Shown: piece after piece, positions 15,710 through 25,523 of the stretch | How positions within the stretch are numbered: the stretch's first letter is position 1 | Layout of the letters: the number at the start of each line of letters is the position of its first letter | DNA from: an uncultured Anaeroplasmataceae bacterium | Lineage (GTDB): Bacteria > Bacillota_I > Bacilli_A > Acholeplasmatales > Anaeroplasmataceae | Assembly: GCA_944325035.1 (NCBI GenBank) | Contig: CALUYM010000001.1 | Span: 1-64,000 of the forward strand | Direction: 5' to 3' | Length of the DNA: 64,000 nucleotides | Position numbers and translations under genes: made by a program | Notes under the pieces: model-generated | Database searches by the model: none | The model's input: the letters and a program-made list of their open reading frames with translations, nothing else | What the model was told of the DNA's origin: nothing

Positions 15710-15738
15710 ATAATACACTATTCGAAACTTAATGTCAA
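15710..15738 (-). promoter_or_regulatory. Promoter of tRNA-Lys
   Basis: Minus strand: TTGACA (15733-15738), 17-bp spacer, TATTAT (15710-15715). The -35 and upstream A/T tract are almost identical to those of the tRNA-Leu(UAG) promoter. Confidence 0.8.
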
Positions 15739-15889
15739 TAACTTTTTTTAAATTTTTTGATTAAAATTGTCGCTTTCATAAATATAAATTTTAAAATTTA
15801 AGTAAACATAAACTTTATTGGTAAAAATATTTAATTTCTTTAAAAATGAGGTAAAAATATGTTAAAATTAATCAATGTGAGGTGGGAAA

Positions 15890-18202
15890 ATGATCACTTT
15901 AAAGAATATAACAAAGGTTTATAATCTAGAACGAAATGAAGAAGCTTTGGCTCATGTCAGTTTGACTTTTTCTAATTCAGGATTTACATCAATTCTAGGA
16001 CCATCTGGCTGTGGAAAAACAACGATGTTAAATATAATTGGCGGATTAGATAGTTTTACAGAAGGTGATCTTTTTATAAATGGGACATCGATTAAAAGTT
16101 TTAAAGATAGTGAACTAGATAATTATCGTTCATGTGCGATTGGCTTTGTTTTTCAAGGATATAATTTAATTCCGGATTTAACTGTTTTTGAAAATGTTAA
16201 GTTGGGATTAGAAATAAGTAATAATAAATCAGAAATGAATAGACTAGTTAACGAAGCATTAGATAAAGTAGGAATTCTACATCTAGCTTCGGCCCTACCA
16301 AAAGAAATAAGCGGTGGGCAACAACAAAGAGTGGCAATCGCAAGGGCCATAGTAAAAAATCCAGAAGTATTATTATGTGATGAACCAACTGGAGCGCTTG
16401 ATTCGAAACATAGTATTGAGGTATTGGAAGTTTTAAAAAGTATCTCAAAAAATAAATTAGTTATCATGGTGACTCATAACGAAGAATTAGCCTATAAATA
16501 TTCTGATAGAATCATTACTATGAAAGATGGTAAAATTTTAAGTGATACTAAACCAGAAGTTGAAATAAATGAGTCTAAAGTTGAGTTTAGAAACTCTAAA
16601 ATTCCTTTCTTATTAAATTTAAAAATGGCTTTACGTAATATTAATAAGAAAAGGAAAAAAAACATTTTAATAAGTATTGCGGCTAGTTTAGGAATTGTTG
16701 GGTTAGCTTTAATAATTGGAATCACCCGTGGATTTAATAATTATTTATACCATATGGAACAAGATGCACTCTCTCGTTATCCAATTCAAATTTTTGAAAC
16801 CGCTTATGATACTGATATGCTTTTGTCATTCTTAGGCACAAATTCAAATAATACTGATGCTAATAGAGTTAAGTATCCAACAGACAATAAATTATTCATA
16901 AATTATTTAAAAGAAAATATTCATTCATACTCAAAAGAAAATAATATTACAAATGAATATCTTGACTATGTTTATAGGTTAGATAAAGATTTATATAAAG
17001 AAATTATGGTGAAAACACATATCGATATTTCGATGAATATTTATTCTAGTTATGAATTATACAATAGTCATGGTTCAATTTATGATGTATCGAACCAATA
17101 TATGGAAGGGAAAGATATTGAATTTAGTCCAGTTAGTTTTTTATCGATGTTACCGGATAATCAATCATTTTTAAAAAGCCAATATGATTGCATATATGGT
17201 AAACTACCGATGAATAAAAACGAAATGGTCTTAGTGTTAGATGCATATAATCAATTAAGTGATGTGGCTATTATGGCACTAGGACTATCTAATCGACTTG
17301 AAGATCAATATTTCCATTTTAATGATTTGATTGGAACAAAATATAATTTAGTTCTTAATAATGAAAGATATTATAAAGAAAAATCATATACATATAGCTT
17401 GAATAAGAATATTACATATGATAATGAACTAGAAATAGTTGGAATTATCCGTCCTAAAGAGGGGAAAAATTTTGGTGTATTAAATAGTGGAATTGCTTAT
17501 ACTAAAGAGCTTTATAATTATATTGTGGAAGAAAATTTTAATAGTGATATAGCGATTGACTTAAGAAATGAAGAAAAAATTACAATTGATGGGAATAAAT
17601 TAGATGATAATTCATTAAAGACTTTTGGCGCTACTAAAAAAATTTATAGTGTAAAGATTTTTCCAACAGATGACAAAGCTAAAGATGAAATTGAAAAATA
17701 TTTAACTCAATGGAATAGTGGGAAAAAGTATGCAGAACAAATCATGTATTCTGATTATATGGCAGTTTTAACAGATACTATTTCTTTAATTTTTACACAA
17801 GTTACATATATTCTTTATGGTTTTGTAATATTGTCATTATTAGTCTCATCAATAATGATAGGGGTCATCACGTATAATTCTATTACTGAGAGAATAAAAG
17901 AAATTGGTATTTTACGTTCTTTAGGAGCCAAAAAGAAAGATGTATCACTGATGTTTAATTTAGAAAATATGTTTATGGGGTTGACAGCTGGTTGTATTGG
18001 TTTAATGTTAAGTTTGTTTATTGGTATTCTAATTAATATTTTTGCTAATTCTAATTTGGGAATTACCAGTCTTTTTACATTAAGTTGGTATGAAGTATTG
18101 ATTTTAATATTTATTTCTATTATACTTTCATTTGCTTCCGGAACGATTCCAGCATATTTATTATCTAAGAAAAAGCCCGTTAGCTGTATAAGGAGTGAAT
18201 AA
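15890..18202 (+). CDS. ABC transporter, fused ATPase and FtsX-type permease, 770 aa
   Basis: MacB-like fusion. Residues 1-225 are the ATPase: Walker A GPSGCGKTT (37-45), signature SGGQQQRVAIARA (about 141), Walker B VLLCDEPTGALD (about 160) and H-loop VTHN. After a linker, TM1 lies at about 260-285, a large extracytoplasmic domain (about 290-620) follows, and three C-terminal TMs (about 635-765) carry the FtsX motif ITERIKEIGILRSLGAKKKDV. Such type VII transporters export or sense peptides or lipoproteins, or transmit force; the substrate cannot be read here. SD GAGGTGGG precedes the ATG. The ATPase end and permease are in one frame, so it is a true fusion. The methyltransferase gene follows at once. 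Confidence 0.9.
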   Translation: MITLKNITKVYNLERNEEALAHVSLTFSNSGFTSILGPSGCGKTTMLNIIGGLDSFTEGDLFINGTSIKSFKDSELDNYRSCAIGFVFQGYNLIPDLTVFENVKLGLEISNNKSEMNRLVNEALDKVGILHLASALPKEISGGQQQRVAIARAIVKNPEVLLCDEPTGALDSKHSIEVLEVLKSISKNKLVIMVTHNEELAYKYSDRIITMKDGKILSDTKPEVEINESKVEFRNSKIPFLLNLKMALRNINKKRKKNILISIAASLGIVGLALIIGITRGFNNYLYHMEQDALSRYPIQIFETAYDTDMLLSFLGTNSNNTDANRVKYPTDNKLFINYLKENIHSYSKENNITNEYLDYVYRLDKDLYKEIMVKTHIDISMNIYSSYELYNSHGSIYDVSNQYMEGKDIEFSPVSFLSMLPDNQSFLKSQYDCIYGKLPMNKNEMVLVLDAYNQLSDVAIMALGLSNRLEDQYFHFNDLIGTKYNLVLNNERYYKEKSYTYSLNKNITYDNELEIVGIIRPKEGKNFGVLNSGIAYTKELYNYIVEENFNSDIAIDLRNEEKITIDGNKLDDNSLKTFGATKKIYSVKIFPTDDKAKDEIEKYLTQWNSGKKYAEQIMYSDYMAVLTDTISLIFTQVTYILYGFVILSLLVSSIMIGVITYNSITERIKEIGILRSLGAKKKDVSLMFNLENMFMGLTAGCIGLMLSLFIGILINIFANSNLGITSLFTLSWYEVLILIFISIILSFASGTIPAYLLSKKKPVSCIRSE

Positions 18203-18203
18203 A

Positions 18204-19592
18204 ATGATTGAAAAGAAAAAAACAATCGAAATAAAATGTATTAAACAAGCATTTAATGGAAATGGAATTGTTAAATATAATAATAAGGAGTATACAATAC
18301 CGGGAATTTTAAAGGATGAAATAGGACTTTTTTCATTAGATAAGAAAAATTTAAAATGTTCAATCACTTTAGAATCAATAGTTGCTAAATCACCAAATCG
18401 AGTAAATCCTTTTTGTTATAATCACGATATTTGCGGTGGTTGCCAGTATCAACATATGTCATATCCGTATGAATTAGAAGTTAAGCAAATGTATTTAGAA
18501 GATATTTTTAAAAATTTTAAAGATATCAAAATACCGAAGATTACAGCAATGCCTAGCCCTAACTATTATCGTGGAAAGTGTCAAATGACGTATAAAATGA
18601 GTAAATCTAAACGAGTAGTATGTGGATTTTATGAAGAAGGAACGCATAATCTTGTACCAGTTACAGATTGTAAAATTCAGGCTAAAAAAGGAACTGAAGT
18701 TATTAATGCATTAAATGAAGTCTTAACAAAAAACAAAATTGAACCATATAACGAAAAAACTAAAAAAGGAGTTATTCGCCATGTTTTACTTCGCTATGGC
18801 TATAATTCAAAAGAAATTTTACTTTGTTTAGTTACGAATGGTGAATTTTTTCCGGGACGAAAAAATGTTGTTAATGATTTAATAAAAAAAGATTTAGGTA
18901 TTACAACAATTGTTCAAAATTATAATTCTAGAGATACTTCAATTGTTCTTGGCGATAGAGAAAGAGTGCTATATGGTAAGGGATATATTTATGATACCAT
19001 TGGGACTAAGAAGTTTTATATTTCGGCTAAAAGTTTCTATCAAGTGAATCCAATTGGAATGCAAATACTTTATAAAAAAGCTATAGAAATGGCTAAAATC
19101 CAAAAAAATGAGATTGTATTAGATACATATTGTGGTGTTGGAACAATTGGTATTTTAGCTAGTGATTTTGCAAAACAAGTCTATGGTGTTGAATTAAATC
19201 AAGATGCGTATAAAGATGCGATACAGAATGCAAAATTAAATAATATCAAAAATATTTCTTTTTACAATGATGATTCTACGAAGTTTATGAAAAATTTAGC
19301 TCAATCAAAAGAGCATATTGATGTTTTAATTATGGATCCACCTCGAGATGGTTCAACAAAAGAGTTTATTGAATCTATCGGAAGTTTAAAACCAAAAAGA
19401 ATTATATATGTATCGTGTGATCCAAAAACTTTAGAAAGAGATTTGTATCAAATTTCACGTGTTGGATATCATTTAGATGCATTAGAAGGTGTTGACATGT
19501 TCCCTCGTACTTTCAATTTGGAGTGTGTATGTCAATTGGTTTTAAAGGATAAAGCGAAATATGGATCTAATAAGTTACATAAAATGATTTAA
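18204..19592 (+). CDS. TrmA-family 23S rRNA (uracil-C5) methyltransferase, 462 aa
   Basis: SAM-dependent RNA m5U methyltransferase of the RlmD/RlmCD/RumA type. It has an N-terminal TRAM-like domain (1-60), an Fe-S Cys set (CYNHDICGGCQ plus the later CK), SAM motif VLDTYCGVGTIG (about 314), the catalytic-region motif DPPRDG and YVSCDPKTLERD. In Bacillota this family methylates U747/U1939 of 23S rRNA; which site is used is not visible. The ATG at 18204 is preferred over a GTG at 18195 because AAGGAG (18189-18194) then has a 9-base spacing. The SD is inside the end of the ABC gene, so the two are probably coupled. Confidence 0.9.
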   Translation: MIEKKKTIEIKCIKQAFNGNGIVKYNNKEYTIPGILKDEIGLFSLDKKNLKCSITLESIVAKSPNRVNPFCYNHDICGGCQYQHMSYPYELEVKQMYLEDIFKNFKDIKIPKITAMPSPNYYRGKCQMTYKMSKSKRVVCGFYEEGTHNLVPVTDCKIQAKKGTEVINALNEVLTKNKIEPYNEKTKKGVIRHVLLRYGYNSKEILLCLVTNGEFFPGRKNVVNDLIKKDLGITTIVQNYNSRDTSIVLGDRERVLYGKGYIYDTIGTKKFYISAKSFYQVNPIGMQILYKKAIEMAKIQKNEIVLDTYCGVGTIGILASDFAKQVYGVELNQDAYKDAIQNAKLNNIKNISFYNDDSTKFMKNLAQSKEHIDVLIMDPPRDGSTKEFIESIGSLKPKRIIYVSCDPKTLERDLYQISRVGYHLDALEGVDMFPRTFNLECVCQLVLKDKAKYGSNKLHKMI

Positions 19593-19727
19593 TCTTTTTT
19601 AAATCTTTTTATTATGACTAAATAGTGTTTATGCTATTTTTGATATAAAATAGATAAGGTTTTAAATAAATATATTGAAATAAATTTGTGATAATTCATT
19701 AATATTAGATTATAGTTTATAAAAATT

Positions 19728-19778
19728 AAAAATCTCGGTAAGTACATACCTAGTTTAGGTATGTATTACCGAGATTTT
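19728..19778. terminator. Bidirectional terminator between the rRNA methyltransferase and rnjA
   Basis: A long hairpin, AATCTCGGTAA-TACATACCT with AGGTATGTA-TTACCGAGATT, is flanked by A-rich and T-rich runs, so it can end both the plus-strand and the converging minus-strand transcripts. Confidence 0.88.
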
Positions 19779-21731
19779 TTATTCTTCATTCGTTTTTGAT
19801 ACTAAGATAGGTTTTTTCTTTTTTTGAACCATTTTTTTAGGTTTAGATTTTTCTTCAGGTTTCTTTTCTTGATTTTTAGAAACTTGTTTTGTTTTTACAT
19901 TTTTATTAATCTTAGTTTTTTCTTCTGTTTGAACAGTTTTTTTAGCTTTTTCTTTTTTAGAATCATTCGAATTTAAAGTTAAAGCAGGTTTAGGTTTATT
20001 TGATTTGGTCTGATTTTTAGAAGCTTGCTTGTTTTCTTTTGATTGAAGTTGCATGAAAATAGGAATTACTAATGGTTTGCGATCGGTAGCTTCAAATATA
20101 ATCTTAGATAAATAATCAGCAAGACCATTTTTTAAATTGTTAACATTAATAATTGAATGTTGAGATAATTCATTTGAAACATAAGCTTTAGCTTTGTTAG
20201 CAAATCCTTTAGTTAAAGCTTCGTTATCTTTCATGTAAATGAAACCACGAGAAACAACTTGAGGTTCTAAGATAACTTTACGTTTGCTTATATCAATGGT
20301 CATAACAATCGAAAACAATCCATCTTCAGATAAACTTTTACGTTCCTTGATAATCGCTGAGTCAATATCACCAATTGTATCTCCATCGATATAAACATCA
20401 CCAGCAGTTACATGGCCTGAAATACGAGCACCTCGATTAGAAAGCGCTAAAACATCACCGTTTTCCATAATGAATACATTTTCTTTAGGACAACCACATT
20501 CAACGGCTAAATCTCCATGAACTCTTTGCATACGATATTCACCATGCACAGGCATAAAATATGTTGGTTTTAAAATAGATTGTAATAGTTTGATATCACC
20601 TTGAGCAGCATGACCAGAAGTATGGGTATCCGTGATTGGTGAATGAGTAATGACATTAGCCCCTGCTTTGAATAATAGGTTAATTGTCTTATTTACACCT
20701 TCTTGGTTACCTGGAATTGGTGAAGAAGAGAATATGACAGTATCACCTGGAATAAGTTTGATTTGTTTATGTGCTCCTGAAGCAACTCTTGATAAAGCTG
20801 CCATTGGTTCCCCTTGGGAACCAGTACACAATAATGTTAATTCATTAGCCTTGTATTTGTTCACATCATTTTCGTCAATAAAGGTAGAATTAGGAACTTT
20901 TATATATCCAATTTTTATTCCAACTTCAATTGTCTTTTTCATCGAACGTCCAAAAACAGCAATTTTTCGGTTATGTTTTACTGAAGCTTCAACAACTTGC
21001 TGAATACGATAAATGTTTGATGCAAAAGTAGCTACAATTATTCTTGAATTTATTCTAGAAAATAAATCGCCAATAGATGAACCAATCTTTTTTTCAGATT
21101 GAGTATATCCCTCAACAGTTGCATTAGTTGAGTCAGCCATTAAAAGAAGAACACCTTCTTTACCAAGTTGTGCTAATTTTTCCCATTCAATTCCTGGACC
21201 TAGAGGTGTTAAATCAACTTTAAAGTCACCAGTTGTCATAATATTGCCATATGGTGTTTTAAAAACGAAAGCATAGCTATCAGGTATAGAGTGACATAGA
21301 CGTATAAATGATAGGACAATATCACCTTTAAATTTGAATACTGAATCCTGATTGAATTCAACTATTTTTGGCATCGGCACATCTTTATGCTCAGCCATTT
21401 TGTTTTTTATCAAATCAACTGCAATTCCGGCAGCATAAATCTTAGGTACTTTCACTTTTCTTAACATGAAAGGAATACCTCCGATATGATCTTCATGGCC
21501 GTGAGTGATAAAAAGACCCACAATTTTTTCTTGATTATCGATTAAATATTGGTAATCTGGAATGACATAATCGACACCAAGTAAATGTTCATCGGGGAAT
21601 AGAATACCGGAATCAATAATGAATATTTGATTTAAATATTCTATACAATACATATTTTTTCCGACTTCACCAAGCCCGCCAAGTGCAAAGATACCAATTT
21701 CATCTTTACCCTTAATTATTTGGTTACTCAC
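19779..21731 (-). CDS. rnjA: Ribonuclease J, 650 aa
   Basis: Metallo-beta-lactamase/beta-CASP RNase with 5'-3' exo- and endonuclease activity, central to mRNA decay and rRNA maturation in Bacillota. Zinc motif THGHEDH (H77, H79, D81, H82) is followed by the beta-CASP domain, the KPTYFMPVHGEYRM segment and a C-terminal dimerisation domain. Residues about 560-650 form an unusually Lys/Glu/Gln/Asn-rich low-complexity tail beyond the normal end (about 555 aa in B. subtilis RNase J1). It starts at a GTG with a strong AAAGGAGGA SD on the minus strand. Confidence 0.93.
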   Translation of the reverse strand: MSNQIIKGKDEIGIFALGGLGEVGKNMYCIEYLNQIFIIDSGILFPDEHLLGVDYVIPDYQYLIDNQEKIVGLFITHGHEDHIGGIPFMLRKVKVPKIYAAGIAVDLIKNKMAEHKDVPMPKIVEFNQDSVFKFKGDIVLSFIRLCHSIPDSYAFVFKTPYGNIMTTGDFKVDLTPLGPGIEWEKLAQLGKEGVLLLMADSTNATVEGYTQSEKKIGSSIGDLFSRINSRIIVATFASNIYRIQQVVEASVKHNRKIAVFGRSMKKTIEVGIKIGYIKVPNSTFIDENDVNKYKANELTLLCTGSQGEPMAALSRVASGAHKQIKLIPGDTVIFSSSPIPGNQEGVNKTINLLFKAGANVITHSPITDTHTSGHAAQGDIKLLQSILKPTYFMPVHGEYRMQRVHGDLAVECGCPKENVFIMENGDVLALSNRGARISGHVTAGDVYIDGDTIGDIDSAIIKERKSLSEDGLFSIVMTIDISKRKVILEPQVVSRGFIYMKDNEALTKGFANKAKAYVSNELSQHSIINVNNLKNGLADYLSKIIFEATDRKPLVIPIFMQLQSKENKQASKNQTKSNKPKPALTLNSNDSKKEKAKKTVQTEEKTKINKNVKTKQVSKNQEKKPEEKSKPKKMVQKKKKPILVSKTNEE

Positions 21732-22032
21732 AAAAATTTCCTCCTTTTTATTTTATAAAGTTTTCAAACAATGAAATTATACAATATTTAAAATTGAATT
21801 ACTAGTGTAATTAACTAATTTTCAAGCTAAAATACTGATTAAATTATAAAAATTTTGCATATTTTTGACAAGTTTATCTAAGTAATTCGTAAAAATAAAA
21901 TAATATTCTATTAAATATAAACAATTGAAATATCAGTTTTAAAAATAGTATTGGCTAAAGCTTTGAAAATATTGCATTAAAATATTTCTACAAAAATAAA
22001 CTAAAATTGTTAAATGATATAATAACAAATTC
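21732..22032. other. AT-rich divergent intergenic region between rnjA and proS
   Basis: No gene. I looked for a T-box leader before proS (specifier stem, AGGGTGG-type antiterminator) and found none. The right end holds the proS promoter; the left end should hold the rnjA promoter, which I could not place confidently. Confidence 0.6.
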
Positions 22033-22062
22033 TTGTCAATTATTTATTGTATGTGCTATAAT
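22033..22062 (+). promoter_or_regulatory. Promoter of proS
   Basis: TTGTCA (22033-22038), 18-bp spacer, extended TGC-TATAAT (22057-22062), 34 bases before the start codon, leaving no room for a leader riboswitch. Confidence 0.85.
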
Positions 22063-22095
22063 GTAAAATAGAAAAAATTTAGAAAGAGTGATTAT

Positions 22096-23799
22096 ATGAG
22101 AGCGTCAAAAATGTTAATTGCGACTGCAAAAGAAGCGCCTCAAGAAGCAAAAATTCAAAGTCATATTTTACTTCTTCGTGGTGGATTTATTAAAAATTTA
22201 GTAGCAGGAGTATATAACTACTTACCTTTTGGACTTCGTGTTTTAAATAAAATAGAAACTATTATTCGAGAAGAGTTAGATAAATCAGGTTGCCAAGAGA
22301 TATTATCATCAGCAATTCAACCAAAAGAATTGTGGGAAGAATCTGGTCGTTGGTCAAAATATGGTTCGGAACTATTCCGATTCCAAGATCGCCATAATCG
22401 AGAATTTTGTTTAGGCCCAACTCATGAAGAGATTTTTACTTCTTTAGCTAGAGATTTAATTAAATCACCAAAACAATTACCAATGAATTTATATCAAATT
22501 CAAACTAAGTATCGTGATGAAGCTCGTCCTCGTTTTGGTCTAATGCGTGGTCGTGAATTTAAGATGAAAGATGCTTATAGTTTTGATCGTGATGAAGCTG
22601 GACTTGAAGCTTCATATCAAGAAATGTATGATGCATATTCACGTATTTTTAAGCGTTTAGGCTTAGAATGTAAGCCAGTATTAGCTGATACAGGAGCAAT
22701 TGGTGGTAACGGTTCTCACCAATTCATGGCATTATCTAAAGCAGGTGAGTCTGATATCGTATACTGTGATTGTGGATATGCAGCTGATGTTGAGAAGGCT
22801 GAAGCCATTTCAACTGAAAACAGTAATGAAGAATTACTTCCAATTCAAGAAGTTGAAACGCCAAATAAACGAACTATTGAAGAAGTAACTAATTTCTTAG
22901 GTGTTGATACAAAGAAATTAATTAAGAGTATTGTTTATAAAGATACAGAAACAAATGAATTAGTCATTGCTTGTGTAAGAGGTGACCGTGAGGTAAATGA
23001 AATTAAATTAGTTAATGCGATGAATACGGCTGAAGCATTTTTAAGCTTTGCAACTGAAGAAGACATCAAGTCGCTAGGTAGTATTCATGGCTTTGTTGGA
23101 CCACAAAATACAAAATGTAAGGTATATGTCGATAATGAAGTAGCACAAATGCACAATGCAGTTTGTGGCGCAAACAAGTTGAACTATCACTTGGTAAATG
23201 TAAACTATGGACGTGATTTTACAGGTATTGTCTTAGATTTAAGAAAAGCTGTTGATGGAGATTTATGTCCTTGTTGTGGTCAACCTATGAAATTAACTAG
23301 AGGTATTGAAGTAGGTCAAATTTTCAAATTAGGAACTAAGTATTCAGAACCAATGGGCTTAACATATCAAAATCAAGAAGGTAAAAACGTTCCAATGGTG
23401 ATGGGATGTTACGGAATTGGTGTTACAAGAACAATGGCTGCTATTGTTGAACAATATAATGATGAATTTGGTATTAAGTGGCCTTTAAATGTTGCTCCAT
23501 ATCATGTAGCAGTTTGTCCGGTTTCATTAAAAGATGAAAATCAGGTTAATTTAGCTGAAAAAATATATCAAACTTTAAAGAAAAATGGTATTGAAGTTAT
23601 TATTGATGATCGTGATTCTAGTTTAGGGTTCAAAATGAAAGATTGGGAACTTGTTGGTTTACCATATGTGATAGTATGTGGAAAAAAAGCAAATGAAGGT
23701 ATTATTGAATTTAAAGACAGAATGACAAATTCAAAGACTGAAATAAATTATGATGATGCTATTAATAAAATTATTTGTGCAGTAGAAGATATTCGTTAA
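22096..23799 (+). CDS. proS: Prolyl-tRNA synthetase, bacterial type with editing insertion, 567 aa
   Basis: Class II synthetase charging tRNA-Pro. Motif 2 (TKYRDEARPRFGLMRGREFKMKDAYSF, about 138-164), an editing INS domain between motifs 2 and 3 (about 220-385), motif 3 (GCYGIGVTRTMAA, about 436-448) and a C-terminal anticodon-binding domain (about 470-567) are all present. Length equals that of E. coli-type ProRS (572 aa). SD AGAAAGAG precedes the ATG. Monocistronic, with its own promoter and a strong terminator. Confidence 0.97.
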   Translation: MRASKMLIATAKEAPQEAKIQSHILLLRGGFIKNLVAGVYNYLPFGLRVLNKIETIIREELDKSGCQEILSSAIQPKELWEESGRWSKYGSELFRFQDRHNREFCLGPTHEEIFTSLARDLIKSPKQLPMNLYQIQTKYRDEARPRFGLMRGREFKMKDAYSFDRDEAGLEASYQEMYDAYSRIFKRLGLECKPVLADTGAIGGNGSHQFMALSKAGESDIVYCDCGYAADVEKAEAISTENSNEELLPIQEVETPNKRTIEEVTNFLGVDTKKLIKSIVYKDTETNELVIACVRGDREVNEIKLVNAMNTAEAFLSFATEEDIKSLGSIHGFVGPQNTKCKVYVDNEVAQMHNAVCGANKLNYHLVNVNYGRDFTGIVLDLRKAVDGDLCPCCGQPMKLTRGIEVGQIFKLGTKYSEPMGLTYQNQEGKNVPMVMGCYGIGVTRTMAAIVEQYNDEFGIKWPLNVAPYHVAVCPVSLKDENQVNLAEKIYQTLKKNGIEVIIDDRDSSLGFKMKDWELVGLPYVIVCGKKANEGIIEFKDRMTNSKTEINYDDAINKIICAVEDIR

Positions 23800-23804
23800 A
23801 AATT

Positions 23805-23852
23805 AAAAGCTGTGAAAACTATTTAAAATAATTAGTTTTCATAGCTTTTTTT
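23805..23852 (+). terminator. Intrinsic terminator of proS
   Basis: A 17-bp stem with one mismatch, AAAAGCTGTGAAAACTA/TAGTTTTCATAGCTTTT (23805-23821 with 23833-23849), then a T run. Confidence 0.9.
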
Positions 23853-24082
23853 AGTTTTTTATTCAGCTATTTAGATTGAATATTACAAAATTTTTTTATT
23901 AGGCTTATAATTGGTTTAATAAGTAACAAATATTTTGATGTTTAGTTCTTGTATTATAAAAATAAGAATTAAAAAATGTTCGATAATAAATTCTCATAGC
24001 GAAAAAGACTTATCAGTTTAGTTGTGAAACTTAAAAAAAAGATTTTATTATGTTATAATGGGTGTAGAATTGAGGCGGTAAT

Positions 24083-24841
24083 GTGACAAAACTAGAAGAA
24101 CTACTTAAAATCATTTCAAATTCAAATCATATTGTATTTTTTGGTGGGGCTGGTGTTTCGGTAGCTTCAGGAATTCCTGATTTTAGAGGAGCCAATGGTC
24201 TTTATCAGGAAAATCCAGAAGAAATTGTTTCACATAGTTATTTTCTAAAAAATCCGAATAAGTTTTATAATTTTTATTTTTCTAAAATGGTTTATAAGGA
24301 TGCATTACCAAATGAATGTCATAAGGCACTAAGTTATTTAGAAAAAATAGGGAAATTAAGAGGAATTATTACGCAAAACATTGATGGTTTACATCAAAAA
24401 GCCGGAAGTAAAAAGGTTTTAGAATTGCATGGCTCGATTTGGAATAATCATAGTGTAAATTGTAAAAAATATTTTTCTTTAAATGAATTAAAACAAACCG
24501 GTATTCCTAGATGTCCATGTGGTGGAATTATTAAACCTGATGTGGTTTTATATGAAGAAAATCTTGATGAAACTGTAATTAATCAATCTATTGAATTGAT
24601 AAGTTCTGCAGACACATTGATTATAGCCGGTACCTCATTAGTGGTTTATCCAGCTGCTAATTTTATTCGTTTTTTTAAAGGTAAAAACTTAGTATACATT
24701 AATTTAGGAGTCGAAAATATAAAAAAACAACTAGATATTCCTAATGCTGTCAAACAAATTTTGAATCAATCAAATGCCATTATAATTGATGGAAAAGTAG
24801 AGGATTATTTAAATATTAAAAATTTTGAGGTATTTAAATGA
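24083..24841 (+). CDS. Sir2-family NAD-dependent protein deacylase, 252 aa
   Basis: Sirtuin that removes acyl groups from lysines using NAD+. Visible motifs: GGAGVSVASGIPDFRGANGLY (NAD-binding, about 21-41), TQNIDGLHQKAG, ELHGSI (catalytic His), CPCGGIIKPDVVLYEE, and AGTSLVVYPAANF. The start is a GTG at 24083 after GAGGCGG; the neighbouring ATG at 24081 is out of frame. The structural zinc site looks incomplete: the first pair reads NCKKY, where C-x-x-C is expected, so only three Cys ligands are visible. The stop TGA overlaps the ATG of the following gene. Confidence 0.88.
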   Translation: MTKLEELLKIISNSNHIVFFGGAGVSVASGIPDFRGANGLYQENPEEIVSHSYFLKNPNKFYNFYFSKMVYKDALPNECHKALSYLEKIGKLRGIITQNIDGLHQKAGSKKVLELHGSIWNNHSVNCKKYFSLNELKQTGIPRCPCGGIIKPDVVLYEENLDETVINQSIELISSADTLIIAGTSLVVYPAANFIRFFKGKNLVYINLGVENIKKQLDIPNAVKQILNQSNAIIIDGKVEDYLNIKNFEVFK

Positions 24842-25490
24842 AACGAAAAATTACAATAACAATTCTAACTTTAATTTTTGGTGTTTTAATTATTCTATCA
24901 ATCTACTTTAAAACGGATTCCTTAAATGTGTTGATAGCTATTGATGGTTCTCTTTTGTTTATTTATTTAATTCATGTTATGTATCAGCTTGTTATAAAGA
25001 AAAAAATTTTATATTTCGAGGATAAAATAAAAAAAGAAGTACTTAGTCAAAAAATTGACAAACTTTCAGATTATAACAGATATGTATATTATGCTTATAA
25101 TTATTTAGCTAATTATACGAAAAACCTAACTGAACAAGAAGAAAGACAAATTAGTGTTGCATTTATAATTATGGTTTTATATGATATATATAAAGAAAAA
25201 AAGAAAAAGATATTCAAGAATTAAAACAAAGAGTTATTGAATATTATAGCAAACAAAAAGAAAATCAATTTAAAATAAATTTCTTTTTTGATAAAAATAA
25301 TATGTTTTTAGGCTTAGGTATTTCTGTAATTTTAGGAATATTTGGAATTGGGTTATTAATTGGTAGTAACTATGTATTTGACTATGCCAAAAATTTTAAT
25401 TATTCTGGTGGATGGATAATGGCTATTGTTGGTTCGGTTTTAATTTTTCCTTTAGTTGTAAGAATATTAATAAGTCTTGATATCAAATAG
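24838..25490 (+). pseudogene. Frameshifted membrane protein gene following sir2
   Basis: Unrecognised membrane protein. The first frame (24838-25224) has two N-terminal TMs (about 5-23 and 30-50) followed by a helical soluble part. It runs out at an A-rich tract (about 25190-25215). A second frame continues without a gap: DIQELKQRVIEYYSKQKENQFK, then two TMs with GLGISVILGIFGIGLLIG, to 25490. Restoring one base in the poly-A stretch would give a single protein of about 217 aa with four TMs. Either a real frameshift, slippage-prone expression, or a sequencing error. It is coupled to sir2 by a 4-base ATGA overlap. Confidence 0.7.
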
Positions 25491-25493
25491 CAT

Positions 25494-25523
25494 AAAAAAA
25501 AAACGGATTAAAGTCCGTTTTTT
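25494..25523. terminator. Bidirectional terminator between converging genes
   Basis: AAAAAACGGA/TCCGTTTTTT, a 10-bp perfect stem with a 6-base loop at 25498-25523, with A and T runs on both sides. Confidence 0.9.

Noticed and set aside
17815..18225. Minus-strand reading frame of 136 codons over the ABC permease end
   Set aside because: Antisense shadow of the permease and methyltransferase start; no SD and no motif.
21732..22095. T-box riboswitch upstream of proS
   Set aside because: The promoter lies only 34 bases before the start, and no T-box or antiterminator sequence is present.
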